The translations under genes were made by a program, and so were the position numbers. From contig CAKZOB010000089.1 of NCBI GenBank assembly GCA_937135955.1, positions 1 through 64,000 of the forward strand: a stretch of DNA of 64,000 bases, read 5' to 3'. A model generated the notes under the pieces. That model was not told where the DNA came from, ran no database searches, and worked only from the letters and a program-made list of their open reading frames with translations. Source of the stretch: an uncultured Anaerolineales bacterium (GTDB taxonomy: Bacteria > Chloroflexota > Anaerolineae > Aggregatilineales > Aggregatilineaceae). Numbering within the stretch: position 1 is the stretch's first letter; every line of letters begins with the position of its first letter. Positions 52,813 to 60,628 of this stretch are shown one piece after another.

Positions 52813-54401
52813 GCCTGGACTTCCGGCGGGCGCTGGTGCGCCGTCTGGACGTGTTGGTGCTGACGGGGTTGTTGCTCACATCGGGCGCAGCCGGCGTGCT
52901 GTTTGCAGCGCGCTTCTACAGGGGGCAGGAAGGCACGGTCACGCCCGCCGCACCCGCCGAACTGTCGCCCACTGCTGCCGTCGCCGCGCACGCCGTCGTC
53001 CCCGCCCCCGTCGTGACCCCGCTGACCCTCGCCGACACCTACGCCGGACAGCCCCTGACCCTGCACGGCGTGGCCCGCCCCGGCGATGTCGTTCAGCTTT
53101 ACGACCGGGGCGAGCTGATCGCCATTGCCGTCTCCGAAGAAAGTGGAGCGTGGACGCTGACAGTGCCCGGTGGCCTCGACGAAGGCGCGCACGCGCTGAC
53201 GGTGCAGGCTGTTGGCGAAGATGGTGGGGTGAGCCAGGCAGTGCCAGTCGCTTTCCTGGTCGCCGGGCTGCCGACGGCTACGCCATCGCCCACTATCACG
53301 CCATCGCCGACCCCTTCAGCGACCTTCACGGCGTCGCCCAGCGCGACGCACACGGTCACAGTCACAGCCACCCCAACGGTGACCTTCACAACTACCCCGA
53401 CCGCTTCCCTCACGCCGAGCGCGACGGCGACGCTCACGCCTTCCCCGACCGCGACGCCGACGGCGACCCCAACGCCCAGTGTCACGCCGACCGCAACTGC
53501 CCCCCCTACGCTCACCTGGACGGCGACACCTTCGGTCACAGCGACGCTCACAGCCACGCCCAGCGCGACACCGAGTGCCACAGCGACCGCCTCGGCCACG
53601 CCTCGCCCGACCCTGACCGCGACTCCCGCGGCTGTAGCATTGCAGGCAACGCAGACTGCCACTGCTTCGGCGACGTTCACCGACACCCCCCCCGCGCCCA
53701 CCATCACACCGAGCGCGACAGCGACCGCTTCAGACACGCCGTCGGCGACTCCGAGTGCGACAGCGACTGCCTCGGATACCCCGTCGGCAACTCCGACCGT
53801 GACGGCAAGCGCCACGCCCCAACCCACCTTGACGCCCACGCCGTCGCCGAGTGTCACGCTGAGCGCCACGCCCAGCCCTGTCCCGCCGACGCGCACGCCG
53901 CTGGCCCTGCGCACCTCGCCCCATCCGTCCGCCACGCCCGTACTCCTCGCTGGATCGGCGGAGCCGCGCATTGACGCGCCCGCTTCTGGCGAGGTACGCG
54001 CTCCGGGGACGCTGGCTGTGCGCGGCATGGCCTCGCCCGGCGCGTTGATCACCGTGCGCGATGGCGAGAGCGGGGCGGTGCTGGGGGTGACGCAGGCGGC
54101 AGCAGCAGGCAACTGGGAGACGCGCATCGCCGTCGCCGACGAAGGGCCACTGGTGCTGATCGCGGTCGCCACAGCCCCCGACGGTACAACGCGCAGCTCC
54201 TCACCGGTGACCATCACCCTGGCCCCGCCGGTACAGCCAGCGTCGGGCAGCGCCCTGCTGCCAGATAGCCGCCGCGCCGGACGCCTGTTCACTACCCTGC
54301 TGAGCATGCTACTGCTGGCGGGTGGGTTCAGTGCCTTTGCCGCCGGACGCCTGCTGCTGCGGCTGGCCCGCGATCTGCGCACTCGCCAGCGCTCACGCTA
54401 A
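52809..54401 (+). CDS. Ig-like/mucin-like membrane protein with Thr/Pro/Ser stalk
   Basis: A 530-residue protein starting with GTG in a four-base overlap with the upstream stop. Helix at about 14-36 (VLVLTGLLLTSGAAGVLF). A first Ig-like beta domain follows at about 75-155 (LTLHGVARPGDVVQLYDRG). The low-complexity stalk of Thr, Pro, Ser and Ala is at about 155-370. A second Ig-like domain is at about 375-465 (LAVRGMASPGALITVRDGE), then a C-terminal helix (LLSMLLLAGGFSAFAAGRLLL) and basic tail. The stalk-coding DNA is highly repetitive, which makes long spurious frames on both strands. Probably a surface protein; partner of the coiled-coil gene product. Confidence 0.72.
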   Translation: MSLDFRRALVRRLDVLVLTGLLLTSGAAGVLFAARFYRGQEGTVTPAAPAELSPTAAVAAHAVVPAPVVTPLTLADTYAGQPLTLHGVARPGDVVQLYDRGELIAIAVSEESGAWTLTVPGGLDEGAHALTVQAVGEDGGVSQAVPVAFLVAGLPTATPSPTITPSPTPSATFTASPSATHTVTVTATPTVTFTTTPTASLTPSATATLTPSPTATPTATPTPSVTPTATAPPTLTWTATPSVTATLTATPSATPSATATASATPRPTLTATPAAVALQATQTATASATFTDTPPAPTITPSATATASDTPSATPSATATASDTPSATPTVTASATPQPTLTPTPSPSVTLSATPSPVPPTRTPLALRTSPHPSATPVLLAGSAEPRIDAPASGEVRAPGTLAVRGMASPGALITVRDGESGAVLGVTQAAAAGNWETRIAVADEGPLVLIAVATAPDGTTRSSSPVTITLAPPVQPASGSALLPDSRRAGRLFTTLLSMLLLAGGFSAFAAGRLLLRLARDLRTRQRSR

Positions 54402-54458
54402 GCGGTATGCTTGTCACCTGCTCAAAAACGGTATTGGTAGCGACGGAGAGATAGCGTA

Positions 54459-55136
54459 ATGCGGCTGCGGCGAATTCACCTGATCGCAATAGCTCTGGTT
54501 GTGCTGACGGTGGGGTTGGTGCTGGGGGTGAGCTTCGCCCTCGACCCCGGCAGCAAAAATGATCGCAATACTGACCTGGTCACGCCCACACTTGCGACCT
54601 CTGGTGTGCGCAGCTTTGCCGTCTCCGCCGAGGAATCGCGGGTGGAATTCGTCGCGGCGGTGCGCGGCATGTCGCTGGCAGGCGTCTTCCCGGTCGAGCG
54701 GGGGACGATCACGCTGGAGCCAGTCGGCGATCAGTTGCGCGTGCTGGCCTCGCTGGAGATCAACGTGAACGGCGTTGAGACGGCCAATCCGGCCCTTGCG
54801 CCGCTGTTGCGGGCAGCCATGGACACTGGCGACTATCCCATCGCCTTCTATGTCGCCACCTCGCGCGGGCTGGTGCCGGTCACTGAAGAAGAGATCAGTT
54901 TCGAGCTAGAAGGCGAACTGGATGTACACAACGTGGCCCGCCCCCACGATATGCAGGTGCGCGCGCAACTGGTCGGCGGCGACATGTGGGCCGTCGCCAC
55001 GTCCACCCTCGATCTGGGCGAGCACGGCGTCGAGTTCCCGGCCATCCTGGGCAGCACCGTCATCGAGCTGACCGCGCGCCTGCAGGCCTATGAGACAGCC
55101 CCGACGGGCGACCCTGTCAGCGCCGCAGACGACTGA
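54459..55136 (+). CDS. YceI family protein
   Basis: A 225-residue exported or anchored protein. The N-terminal helix is HLIAIALVVLTVGLVLGVSF. The YceI lipocalin-like region covers about 48-215, with SRVEFVAAVRGMSLAGVFPVERGTITLEP and FELEGELDVHNVARPHDMQVRAQL. YceI proteins bind isoprenoids or other lipids in an eight-stranded barrel. GGAGAG lies about nine bases before the ATG. Its 3' end overlaps the convergent glycosyltransferase gene by 20 bp. Confidence 0.87.
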   Translation: MRLRRIHLIAIALVVLTVGLVLGVSFALDPGSKNDRNTDLVTPTLATSGVRSFAVSAEESRVEFVAAVRGMSLAGVFPVERGTITLEPVGDQLRVLASLEINVNGVETANPALAPLLRAAMDTGDYPIAFYVATSRGLVPVTEEEISFELEGELDVHNVARPHDMQVRAQLVGGDMWAVATSTLDLGEHGVEFPAILGSTVIELTARLQAYETAPTGDPVSAADD

Positions 55137-56400
55137 TCAGCCAGGCCACGCCGAAGAGCCACAGCGCCGGATAGGTGGGGAAGAGGTAGCGGGGCAGGGC
55201 CAGCAGCACCAGGTGAATCCCTGCGAAGTAGGCGATCAAGCCGTAGAGCGGCAACAGAGCGCGCCAACGCCGCCGCGCCCCGATCATACCCGCCACGCCA
55301 GATATCAGCCCGGCATAGTGGAAGACGTACAGCGACAGCTTGGGCCAGAACGACTCGATATGCGTCAGGTCGCGCAGGCCAGCGAACGAACGGTCGTGCC
55401 GTAGCCAGTCCGCCGCTGCATCGCGGATGCTCTCCCCCTTGAAGTAGACCGTGTTGTGCGGTTGCAGGATGGCCCCGACCAGCTCTTTCAGGCGATGCGC
55501 GGCCCACCCCGCGGGATCGTCGAGAATGTGCTCGCGGACGCGCTCCCGTAAGACCTCGTCGCGCCTGTCGTCCTGCTCCGGAGCAATGCCCAGCCGCTCA
55601 TCCACTTCCCGCGGGGACGCCTTGCCCGTCGCGCCCTGGTAGACAAAGCCGAGCAGCCCGTCCCCGCCGATCACCAACCGCTGCCACACGGCCAGGTTGT
55701 AGACCGTCCACGTGGAGACAAGCGCCGCATAGCTGATCAGCAAGACCAGCGCGGGCCGCGCCCAGCCGCGATGACGGGCAAGCCGCAGATGGGCGATCAG
55801 CAGCAGGGGAAAGAGCAGGAAAACGGCGCGGGTCAACGTCGCCAGTGCCAGCAACGCCCCCGCCGCGGCATAGTGGACTGCCCGCCGCGTGTCCAGCGCC
55901 ACCGCATATATGGCCAGTCCAGCGAAGATGAAGGCCAGGAAGACAGTCTCGGTGATCAGGTTGCCGGACTCGACGATGAGCGCCGGGCTGATCGCCAGTA
56001 CCGCGCCAGTCCACACCCCCACCCGTGCCGAAAAGAGCCGTCGCCCCAGCATCACAGCGCTCGCCACCAGCGCTGCCCCCAGCACACTTTGCAGCGTGCG
56101 CATCGTCTGCATTTCCGCGTCATTGTAGGCGCGTCCCTCGCTGGGGCCGCCGGGGACAAGCACCTGCACGATACCAGTCAGCAGCAGATAGAGCGGGGGC
56201 GTCTGCAAGGGACCGGCGGTCTTGCCAGTCGTGACCAGGTCGCGCCCGTTCTGCATGTACCAGTTAGTGTCGCCGCCCTCGAAGCGCGGCGATGGGTCGA
56301 GCACCCACACAAAGAGCAGCCGCAGGATCAGCGCCAGCAGGGCCAGGGTCAGAGCCGGATGTCTGTTCAAGGACGATAAGAGTGAGTGGGGGTTTCTCAC
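55117..56400 (-). CDS. GT39/ArnT-like membrane glycosyltransferase
   Basis: A polytopic protein of 427 residues. The first helix (ALTLALLALILRLLFVWVLD) is followed by a luminal loop with the acidic pair FEGGDTNWYMQNGRDL, the catalytic-Asp position of GT-C enzymes such as ArnT and protein mannosyltransferases. About ten helices and a C-terminal RRLR follow. These enzymes use polyprenyl-phosphate sugars. I choose the GTG at 56400 because a TTGCCT-17-TATAAA promoter places transcription near 56433; the open frame further upstream to 56490 crosses that promoter. Acceptor unknown. Confidence 0.78.
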   Translation of the reverse strand: MRNPHSLLSSLNRHPALTLALLALILRLLFVWVLDPSPRFEGGDTNWYMQNGRDLVTTGKTAGPLQTPPLYLLLTGIVQVLVPGGPSEGRAYNDAEMQTMRTLQSVLGAALVASAVMLGRRLFSARVGVWTGAVLAISPALIVESGNLITETVFLAFIFAGLAIYAVALDTRRAVHYAAAGALLALATLTRAVFLLFPLLLIAHLRLARHRGWARPALVLLISYAALVSTWTVYNLAVWQRLVIGGDGLLGFVYQGATGKASPREVDERLGIAPEQDDRRDEVLRERVREHILDDPAGWAAHRLKELVGAILQPHNTVYFKGESIRDAAADWLRHDRSFAGLRDLTHIESFWPKLSLYVFHYAGLISGVAGMIGARRRWRALLPLYGLIAYFAGIHLVLLALPRYLFPTYPALWLFGVAWLISRLRR

Positions 56401-56439
56401 GGTATAATTAGCCGCCGTTCGGTGCAACCAGGCGCGCCG

Positions 56440-56468
56440 TTTATACCGTGACACGATGAGACAGGCAA
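56440..56468 (-). promoter_or_regulatory. Promoter of the minus-strand glycosyltransferase
   Basis: TTGCCT (56468-56463), a 17-bp spacer and TATAAA (56445-56440) on the minus strand. It overlaps the start of the divergent gene at 56456. A plus-strand TATAAT lies at 56403-56408, so the two promoters interleave. Confidence 0.6.
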
Positions 56469-58174
56469 CCATGAGCAGCCAACAGGGCACTTTGGCAGGG
56501 AGAAGCGATCTTCACCACGGAGAACACAGAGCAATGCACAGCGCTTTCGCCCGCCCCTCACGTTCTCTGCGTTTCAGCGGTTCGGAACACATCGCCGCCC
56601 GTCTTGGCGCGCTGACGCGACGGCGCGGCTTCTGGCCAGCCCTGATCGCGCTGCTGGCGCTGTTGCCGCGCCTAGTCTTGTGGGCGATCAGCCGTCACCC
56701 TGGCCTGTGGGACCCCAGCGAATACTACAATCTGGCGCTCAACCTGCATCGCGGGCGCGGCTTCACCCTCGACTATATCTGGAGCTTCGCCAATCACCCC
56801 GCCGCCGTGACGCACCCCCTCGATCACTGGTTGCCGCTGCCGGGCGTGCTGGCCGCCGGAGGCTTCGCCCTCTTCGGGGAATCAGTGCAGGCGGCGTTGC
56901 TGATGTTTGTGTTGCTGGGCGTGGCACAGAGCCTGCTGGTCTACTGGTTCGCCCTGCGCATCGGGACGAGCCGCGACGTGGCCGTCCTCGCCGCCCTGGC
57001 GACCGCCTGGACGCCCTGGCTGTTCCTCTCTTCGCTGCACACGGACACAACGACGCCCTTCGGCGTGTGCGCTTTCGGGGCGCTGGCGGCGGCCTACCTG
57101 GGCGCGCGCGAGGATGGGCGCTGGTGGTGGCTCGCCGGCGCGCTGACCGGCCTGGCTATGCTCACCCGCAACGATGGCCCCATGCTGATCGTCGCTGGCC
57201 TGCTGGGCGCGGGCTGGCTGGCCTGGCGGAAGGGGATGCGCTTCCCCTGGCGGCACATGCTGGGCGGCGGCGCGCTGTTGTTGTTGGTGCTGCTGCCCTG
57301 GCTCGCTCGCAATCAGGCGGAGATGGGGACGCCCTGGCCGCGCAGCACGGCGAACGCGCTCTTCGTCACCGAACACGAAGACTTTTACGCCTATGCCAAG
57401 GAAATCAGCCTGCAAACCTATCTCGATCAGGGGGCGCGGGTCATCCTGGGCAAGATCGCCTTCGAACTGGCGGCGGGCGTCAAGCTGATGATCACTCTGG
57501 TCGAGCTGATCTTTCCAGTTGCCATCCTGGGCGGTTTGCTGGACGCCTGGGCGACGCGGGGACGGCCCGCCGCGCGCGATCTGGGACCGTTTGTTCCGGC
57601 GCTGCTGTTCATCCTGCTCACCTGGGTCGCCTATGGAGTCTTCATGCCCTACCTCAGCCAGGGGGGGAGCTTCAAGAAAGCCTATCTGGCGGCGATCCCG
57701 TTCCTGCTGATCTTCGGCGCGCAGACCGTCGAGCGCTACGTCCGCCCGCGCCCGGCGTTTTTACTGACAGGAGCGCTGACGCTGGCCCTGCTGCTGGCCA
57801 ATGCCGTCGAACTGACCCGCGCCGACTTCAAGCTCAACAATGCGCAGCGGGCCATGTACGAAGACGTGAAGGCGGCGCTCGACCGGCTGCAAGCGGATGA
57901 GGAGCGCGAGATCATCGTCATGACGCGCGATCCCTGGTCGGTCAACCTGGTGACAGGCTACCGCGCGGTGATGGTGCCCAATGAGCCACTGGAGGTGATC
58001 CTGGAAGTCGCCGATCGCTACGGCGTGACACACCTGCTCGCCCCCGTGCCGCGCGCGGCAATCACGGCCATTGATCGGGGTGAGCTGACACACCCGCGCC
58101 TGATCCGCGTCGCTGAATTGCCGGAGCACCGGATGCATATCTATCGCATTGTGCCGGTAGCAGAGAAAGAGTGA
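56456..58174 (+). CDS. GT39-like membrane glycosyltransferase
   Basis: Up to 572 residues. After a cytoplasmic N-terminal part of about 60 residues come about ten helices. The first luminal loop carries HPGLWDPSEYYNLALNLHRGRGF, with an acidic pair (D, E) at the GT-C catalytic position. ALATAWTPWLFLSSLHTDT and AMLTRNDGPMLIVAGLL follow, and a soluble C-terminal domain with IIVMTRDPWSVNLVTGYRAV ends the protein. The start is uncertain: the first ATG (56456) and ATG 56471 both lack a clear ribosome site. It probably transfers a sugar from a lipid carrier to a surface glycan or protein. Confidence 0.8.
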   Translation: MRQATMSSQQGTLAGRSDLHHGEHRAMHSAFARPSRSLRFSGSEHIAARLGALTRRRGFWPALIALLALLPRLVLWAISRHPGLWDPSEYYNLALNLHRGRGFTLDYIWSFANHPAAVTHPLDHWLPLPGVLAAGGFALFGESVQAALLMFVLLGVAQSLLVYWFALRIGTSRDVAVLAALATAWTPWLFLSSLHTDTTTPFGVCAFGALAAAYLGAREDGRWWWLAGALTGLAMLTRNDGPMLIVAGLLGAGWLAWRKGMRFPWRHMLGGGALLLLVLLPWLARNQAEMGTPWPRSTANALFVTEHEDFYAYAKEISLQTYLDQGARVILGKIAFELAAGVKLMITLVELIFPVAILGGLLDAWATRGRPAARDLGPFVPALLFILLTWVAYGVFMPYLSQGGSFKKAYLAAIPFLLIFGAQTVERYVRPRPAFLLTGALTLALLLANAVELTRADFKLNNAQRAMYEDVKAALDRLQADEEREIIVMTRDPWSVNLVTGYRAVMVPNEPLEVILEVADRYGVTHLLAPVPRAAITAIDRGELTHPRLIRVAELPEHRMHIYRIVPVAEKE

Positions 58175-58305
58175 ATGAGCTATTCTTGCTTATCGTCCTG
58201 GTAGCGTTCAATGGCTAAAGCACCTACTCAACTCATGCTACCATGATCAGCCGGGAATCTGATCACCTCTATCTCGGAAGCTCAATGATAACGGCGATCT
58301 GGCCA

Positions 58306-58334
58306 TTGTACTTTGCAACAGAGTATCGTATAAT
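58306..58334 (+). promoter_or_regulatory. Promoter of NYN gene and its structured leader
   Basis: TTGTAC at 58306-58311, a 17-bp spacer and TATAAT at 58329-58334, in a clearly AT-rich region. Transcription should start near 58341. Confidence 0.7.
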
Positions 58335-58347
58335 GTGGGCATACCCC

Positions 58348-58394
58348 CCCTGCCCGCTTCGGCGGCAGGGTGCAAAGCCGCGCAAGCGGCTTTT
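58348..58394 (+). ncRNA. Two-hairpin leader or short RNA with terminator upstream of NYN gene
   Basis: The first stem (58348-58370) is CCCTGCC(C)GC/GCGGCAGGG closing a TTCG tetraloop. The second (58374-58393) is a perfect eight-pair stem AAAGCCGC/GCGGCTTT closing a GCAA tetraloop, with TTTT at its end. The AAGGAG ribosome site of the NYN gene begins eight bases later. It could be an attenuator or the end of a separate RNA of about 50 nt; either is inference. Confidence 0.5.
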
Positions 58395-58412
58395 GCCGTT
58401 TAAGGAGCCAGC

Positions 58413-59096
58413 ATGCCCTATCTCACTAATGTCTATGTAGACGCTTTCAACGTCTATTATGGCTGTACCAGAAATACTCCTTACCGTTGGTTGAATCTCG
58501 CCAAGTTATGCGAGATCATGCTCACCAACAACATCATCAACCGGATCAAAGTATTCACAGGCGTGGTCAAGTCTCGACCACATGATCCCCAACAACACAT
58601 CCGCCAACAGATCTACTTCCGCGCTCTGCGAACAATTCCTAATCTATCTATCATTGAAGGCACATTCCTCAGCCATGTTCGAACCTTCCCCAAAGCTGAA
58701 CCTAATCCTGATGGCAGCCTGGAGTACGTACGTGTTCTTTACACTCAGGAAAAGGGCGCAGATGTCAACCTGGCCTCTCATCTACTCTATGATGCTTTCA
58801 TTAATGACTATGAAATGGCGGTGATCATCTCTAACGATTCCGATTTGGCCGAGCCGGTCCGTATTGTCAGAACCCTGCTCAAGAAAAAAATAGGCATTCT
58901 GAACCCTCAAATCAACAAACCTGAATATCGTGATGAGCAAGGTAATATTGATTACCACAAGGTGAGGACTAGTCACGAGCTATGTCGTTACGCCAATTTC
59001 TGCAAGCCGCTGACCGAAGAGGCACTGCGTCAGAGTCAGTTCCCTGACGAACTGACCGACGCAAAAGGCACATTCCGTAAACCAGCAAGCTGGTGA
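58413..59096 (+). CDS. NYN domain protein (putative ribonuclease)
   Basis: A 227-residue stand-alone NYN nuclease. LTNVYVDAFNVYYG supplies the first acidic site, EKGADVNLASHLLYDAF the second, and AVIISNDSDLAEPVRIV the third. The C-terminus is basic with HELCRYANFCKPLTEEALR. NYN proteins are metal-dependent RNases; some belong to toxin-antitoxin or defence loci. Base composition is visibly lower in GC than the neighbours and codon choice is more A/T-ending, consistent with horizontal acquisition. AAGGAG five bases before the ATG fixes the start. Upstream lies a structured leader with a terminator. Confidence 0.85.
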   Translation: MPYLTNVYVDAFNVYYGCTRNTPYRWLNLAKLCEIMLTNNIINRIKVFTGVVKSRPHDPQQHIRQQIYFRALRTIPNLSIIEGTFLSHVRTFPKAEPNPDGSLEYVRVLYTQEKGADVNLASHLLYDAFINDYEMAVIISNDSDLAEPVRIVRTLLKKKIGILNPQINKPEYRDEQGNIDYHKVRTSHELCRYANFCKPLTEEALRQSQFPDELTDAKGTFRKPASW

Positions 59097-59134
59097 TCAA
59101 GCCTTTACACGACTGACAAGGAAGCCGATCCTCC

Positions 59135-60340
59135 ATGCTCATCCGCGAACCGATGGTGCAGACCATGCACTACTATTTGCGCGAGACGCCGGACGACAAC
59201 GACGCCCGCCGTCGCGAACGCCACGAAGCGTTCACCAGCGACGTGCGTCATCAACTGGCCGCACTGGCCGGTTGGCTGGCGCTCCCTACCCCTGCTCTGC
59301 CCCCGCTTCCGCTCTGGCAGGGTGTACCGCCGGATGAACCACGCCTGCTCATTGCCCCGGAACCATTGCGCGGGCTGTCCAATGCCACCGCCTCGCTATG
59401 CGCCTACGTGCTGCGCAATATGTTCGTGCTGCGCCTGACCGTGACACGCGCTGGCGAACACGATCAGGGGGCCTGGGCGCTGCTCGACGATGTGCTCAAC
59501 CGCCCGCCCCATACGCCCTCCTGGCTGTCCATGACGCGCTACTGGTGCGGCATCGCCCCGCGCCTGCCGGAAGACCTGGAACTGGGGGGCATCAAGACGC
59601 ACTTCGGCGTGCTGAGCCTGGGCGAGGGCGAGCAGCCGCACGTGCTGGTCTACCCCGATGCGCGCACGCAGGCCCGCGCCGAGTGGTTCCTGGGGCAGCA
59701 GGCGCTGCAACTGGACTGGTACCTTGTCATGGCCCGTTACCGGCTGGACACCTATTCGGATCATGCTTCGCGCGTAGCCCGTCAACAACAGGCTGCCCTG
59801 GATCGTGTGCTGCGGGCAACGCAGACCTGGGGGCCAGCCAGCAATCTGACCGGGAGGAACGCGCTCGTCCCCTTGCAGGTGGAACTGGACGCGCTGGAGA
59901 GCACCTACCGCGAAGTGCTGGCCGACCTCACGCAGACGCACGCCGCCGCCCACGAACTGCGCACGCTGGCCGCGGAATACCGTCTGGCGCTGATGCGCAG
60001 CGGTCTGTGGGACACAGCCCCCACCGTCTGGCAGGCGCGCGCCCAACGTCTGGAACTGATGCACGCTCAGGTGCAGGCCGACCTGCACTACGTCGAAGAT
60101 GCCCTGCAACGCATAGACCTGGCCTTCCGCGTGCTCAACACGCGGGCAGCGCTGCTACAAAACGAGCGCGAGCGCCTGCTGATGGGACTGATCGCGCTGA
60201 TCGGGCTGGCGCTGCTGGCCGTGCTGGTCGTGGATACCGATCCCCTCCGCCTGGCGCTGCGGCTGGCGGTGCTGCTGGTGCTCGCCCTGGCGGGTTGGTG
60301 GGGCTGGCGGCGCTGGTCGCGGCGAGGGAGTGAATCTTGA
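59135..60340 (+). CDS. Hypothetical protein with C-terminal coiled coil and two membrane helices
   Basis: A 401-residue protein, 38 bp after the NYN gene. The N-terminal 200 residues are soluble with no motif I recognise (for example PRLLIAPEPLRGLSNATASL and LGGIKTHFGVLSLGEGE). Residues about 215-345 are helical and Gln/Ala/Leu-rich, likely a coiled coil. Two closing helices (LLMGLIALIGLALLAVLVV and RLALRLAVLLVLALAGWWGW) anchor the C-terminus. GC content is high, like the general genome and unlike the NYN gene. The start may instead be the ATG at 59153. Function unknown. Confidence 0.62.
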   Translation: MLIREPMVQTMHYYLRETPDDNDARRRERHEAFTSDVRHQLAALAGWLALPTPALPPLPLWQGVPPDEPRLLIAPEPLRGLSNATASLCAYVLRNMFVLRLTVTRAGEHDQGAWALLDDVLNRPPHTPSWLSMTRYWCGIAPRLPEDLELGGIKTHFGVLSLGEGEQPHVLVYPDARTQARAEWFLGQQALQLDWYLVMARYRLDTYSDHASRVARQQQAALDRVLRATQTWGPASNLTGRNALVPLQVELDALESTYREVLADLTQTHAAAHELRTLAAEYRLALMRSGLWDTAPTVWQARAQRLELMHAQVQADLHYVEDALQRIDLAFRVLNTRAALLQNERERLLMGLIALIGLALLAVLVVDTDPLRLALRLAVLLVLALAGWWGWRRWSRRGSES

Positions 60341-60441
60341 GTCTGGGGTTTTGAGTCTAGAGACATGAGTCTGGTATCGAGAACCAGAAACAGGGAGTAA
60401 CCCCAGGTAAAGAATTGAAGAAATGCGTTGCCATGCTCTGG

Positions 60442-60537
60442 TTTACCTCACCCCCACTCGGCGCTGACGCGCCTCGTTGCCCCCTCTCCGCTTCGGAGAC
60501 GGGGCGAGCCGAGCGCAGCGAGGCTGGGGGTGAGGTC
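60442..60537. repeat. Repeat A, copy 4
   Basis: TTTACCTCACCCCCACTCGG at the left and GCTGGGGGTGAGGTCAC at the right, with a CTCTCCGCTTCGGAGA stem inside. Outside are TTGAGTCTGGGGTTTTGAGT (near 60338) and its rough inverse ACTCAAGACTCCTGACTCA (near 60597). The C-rich ACTCCC tract follows at 60617-60647. The gap 60341-60628 has no gene. Confidence 0.68.
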
Positions 60538-60628
60538 ACCCCCACGATTTCGCAAAGCTTTCCTGAGTTTGCTGGGAGTGCTCTCAACACTCCCAACTCA
60601 AGACTCCTGACTCAAAACTCCCCACTCC

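Noticed and set aside
53260-53900. Possible CRISPR-like array
   Set aside because: The period is short and irregular, with no constant repeat and unique spacers, and the correct frame encodes a continuous stalk.
52742-53974. His/Asp-rich frame with many HSH and DGDA words
   Set aside because: It is the out-of-frame reading of the Thr/Pro/Ser stalk repeats. It looks like a metal-binding protein only because the DNA is repetitive.
53099-54382. Minus-strand Val/Gly/Ala-rich frame
   Set aside because: Another reading of the same repetitive stalk DNA; no start signal and no domain beyond the repeat.
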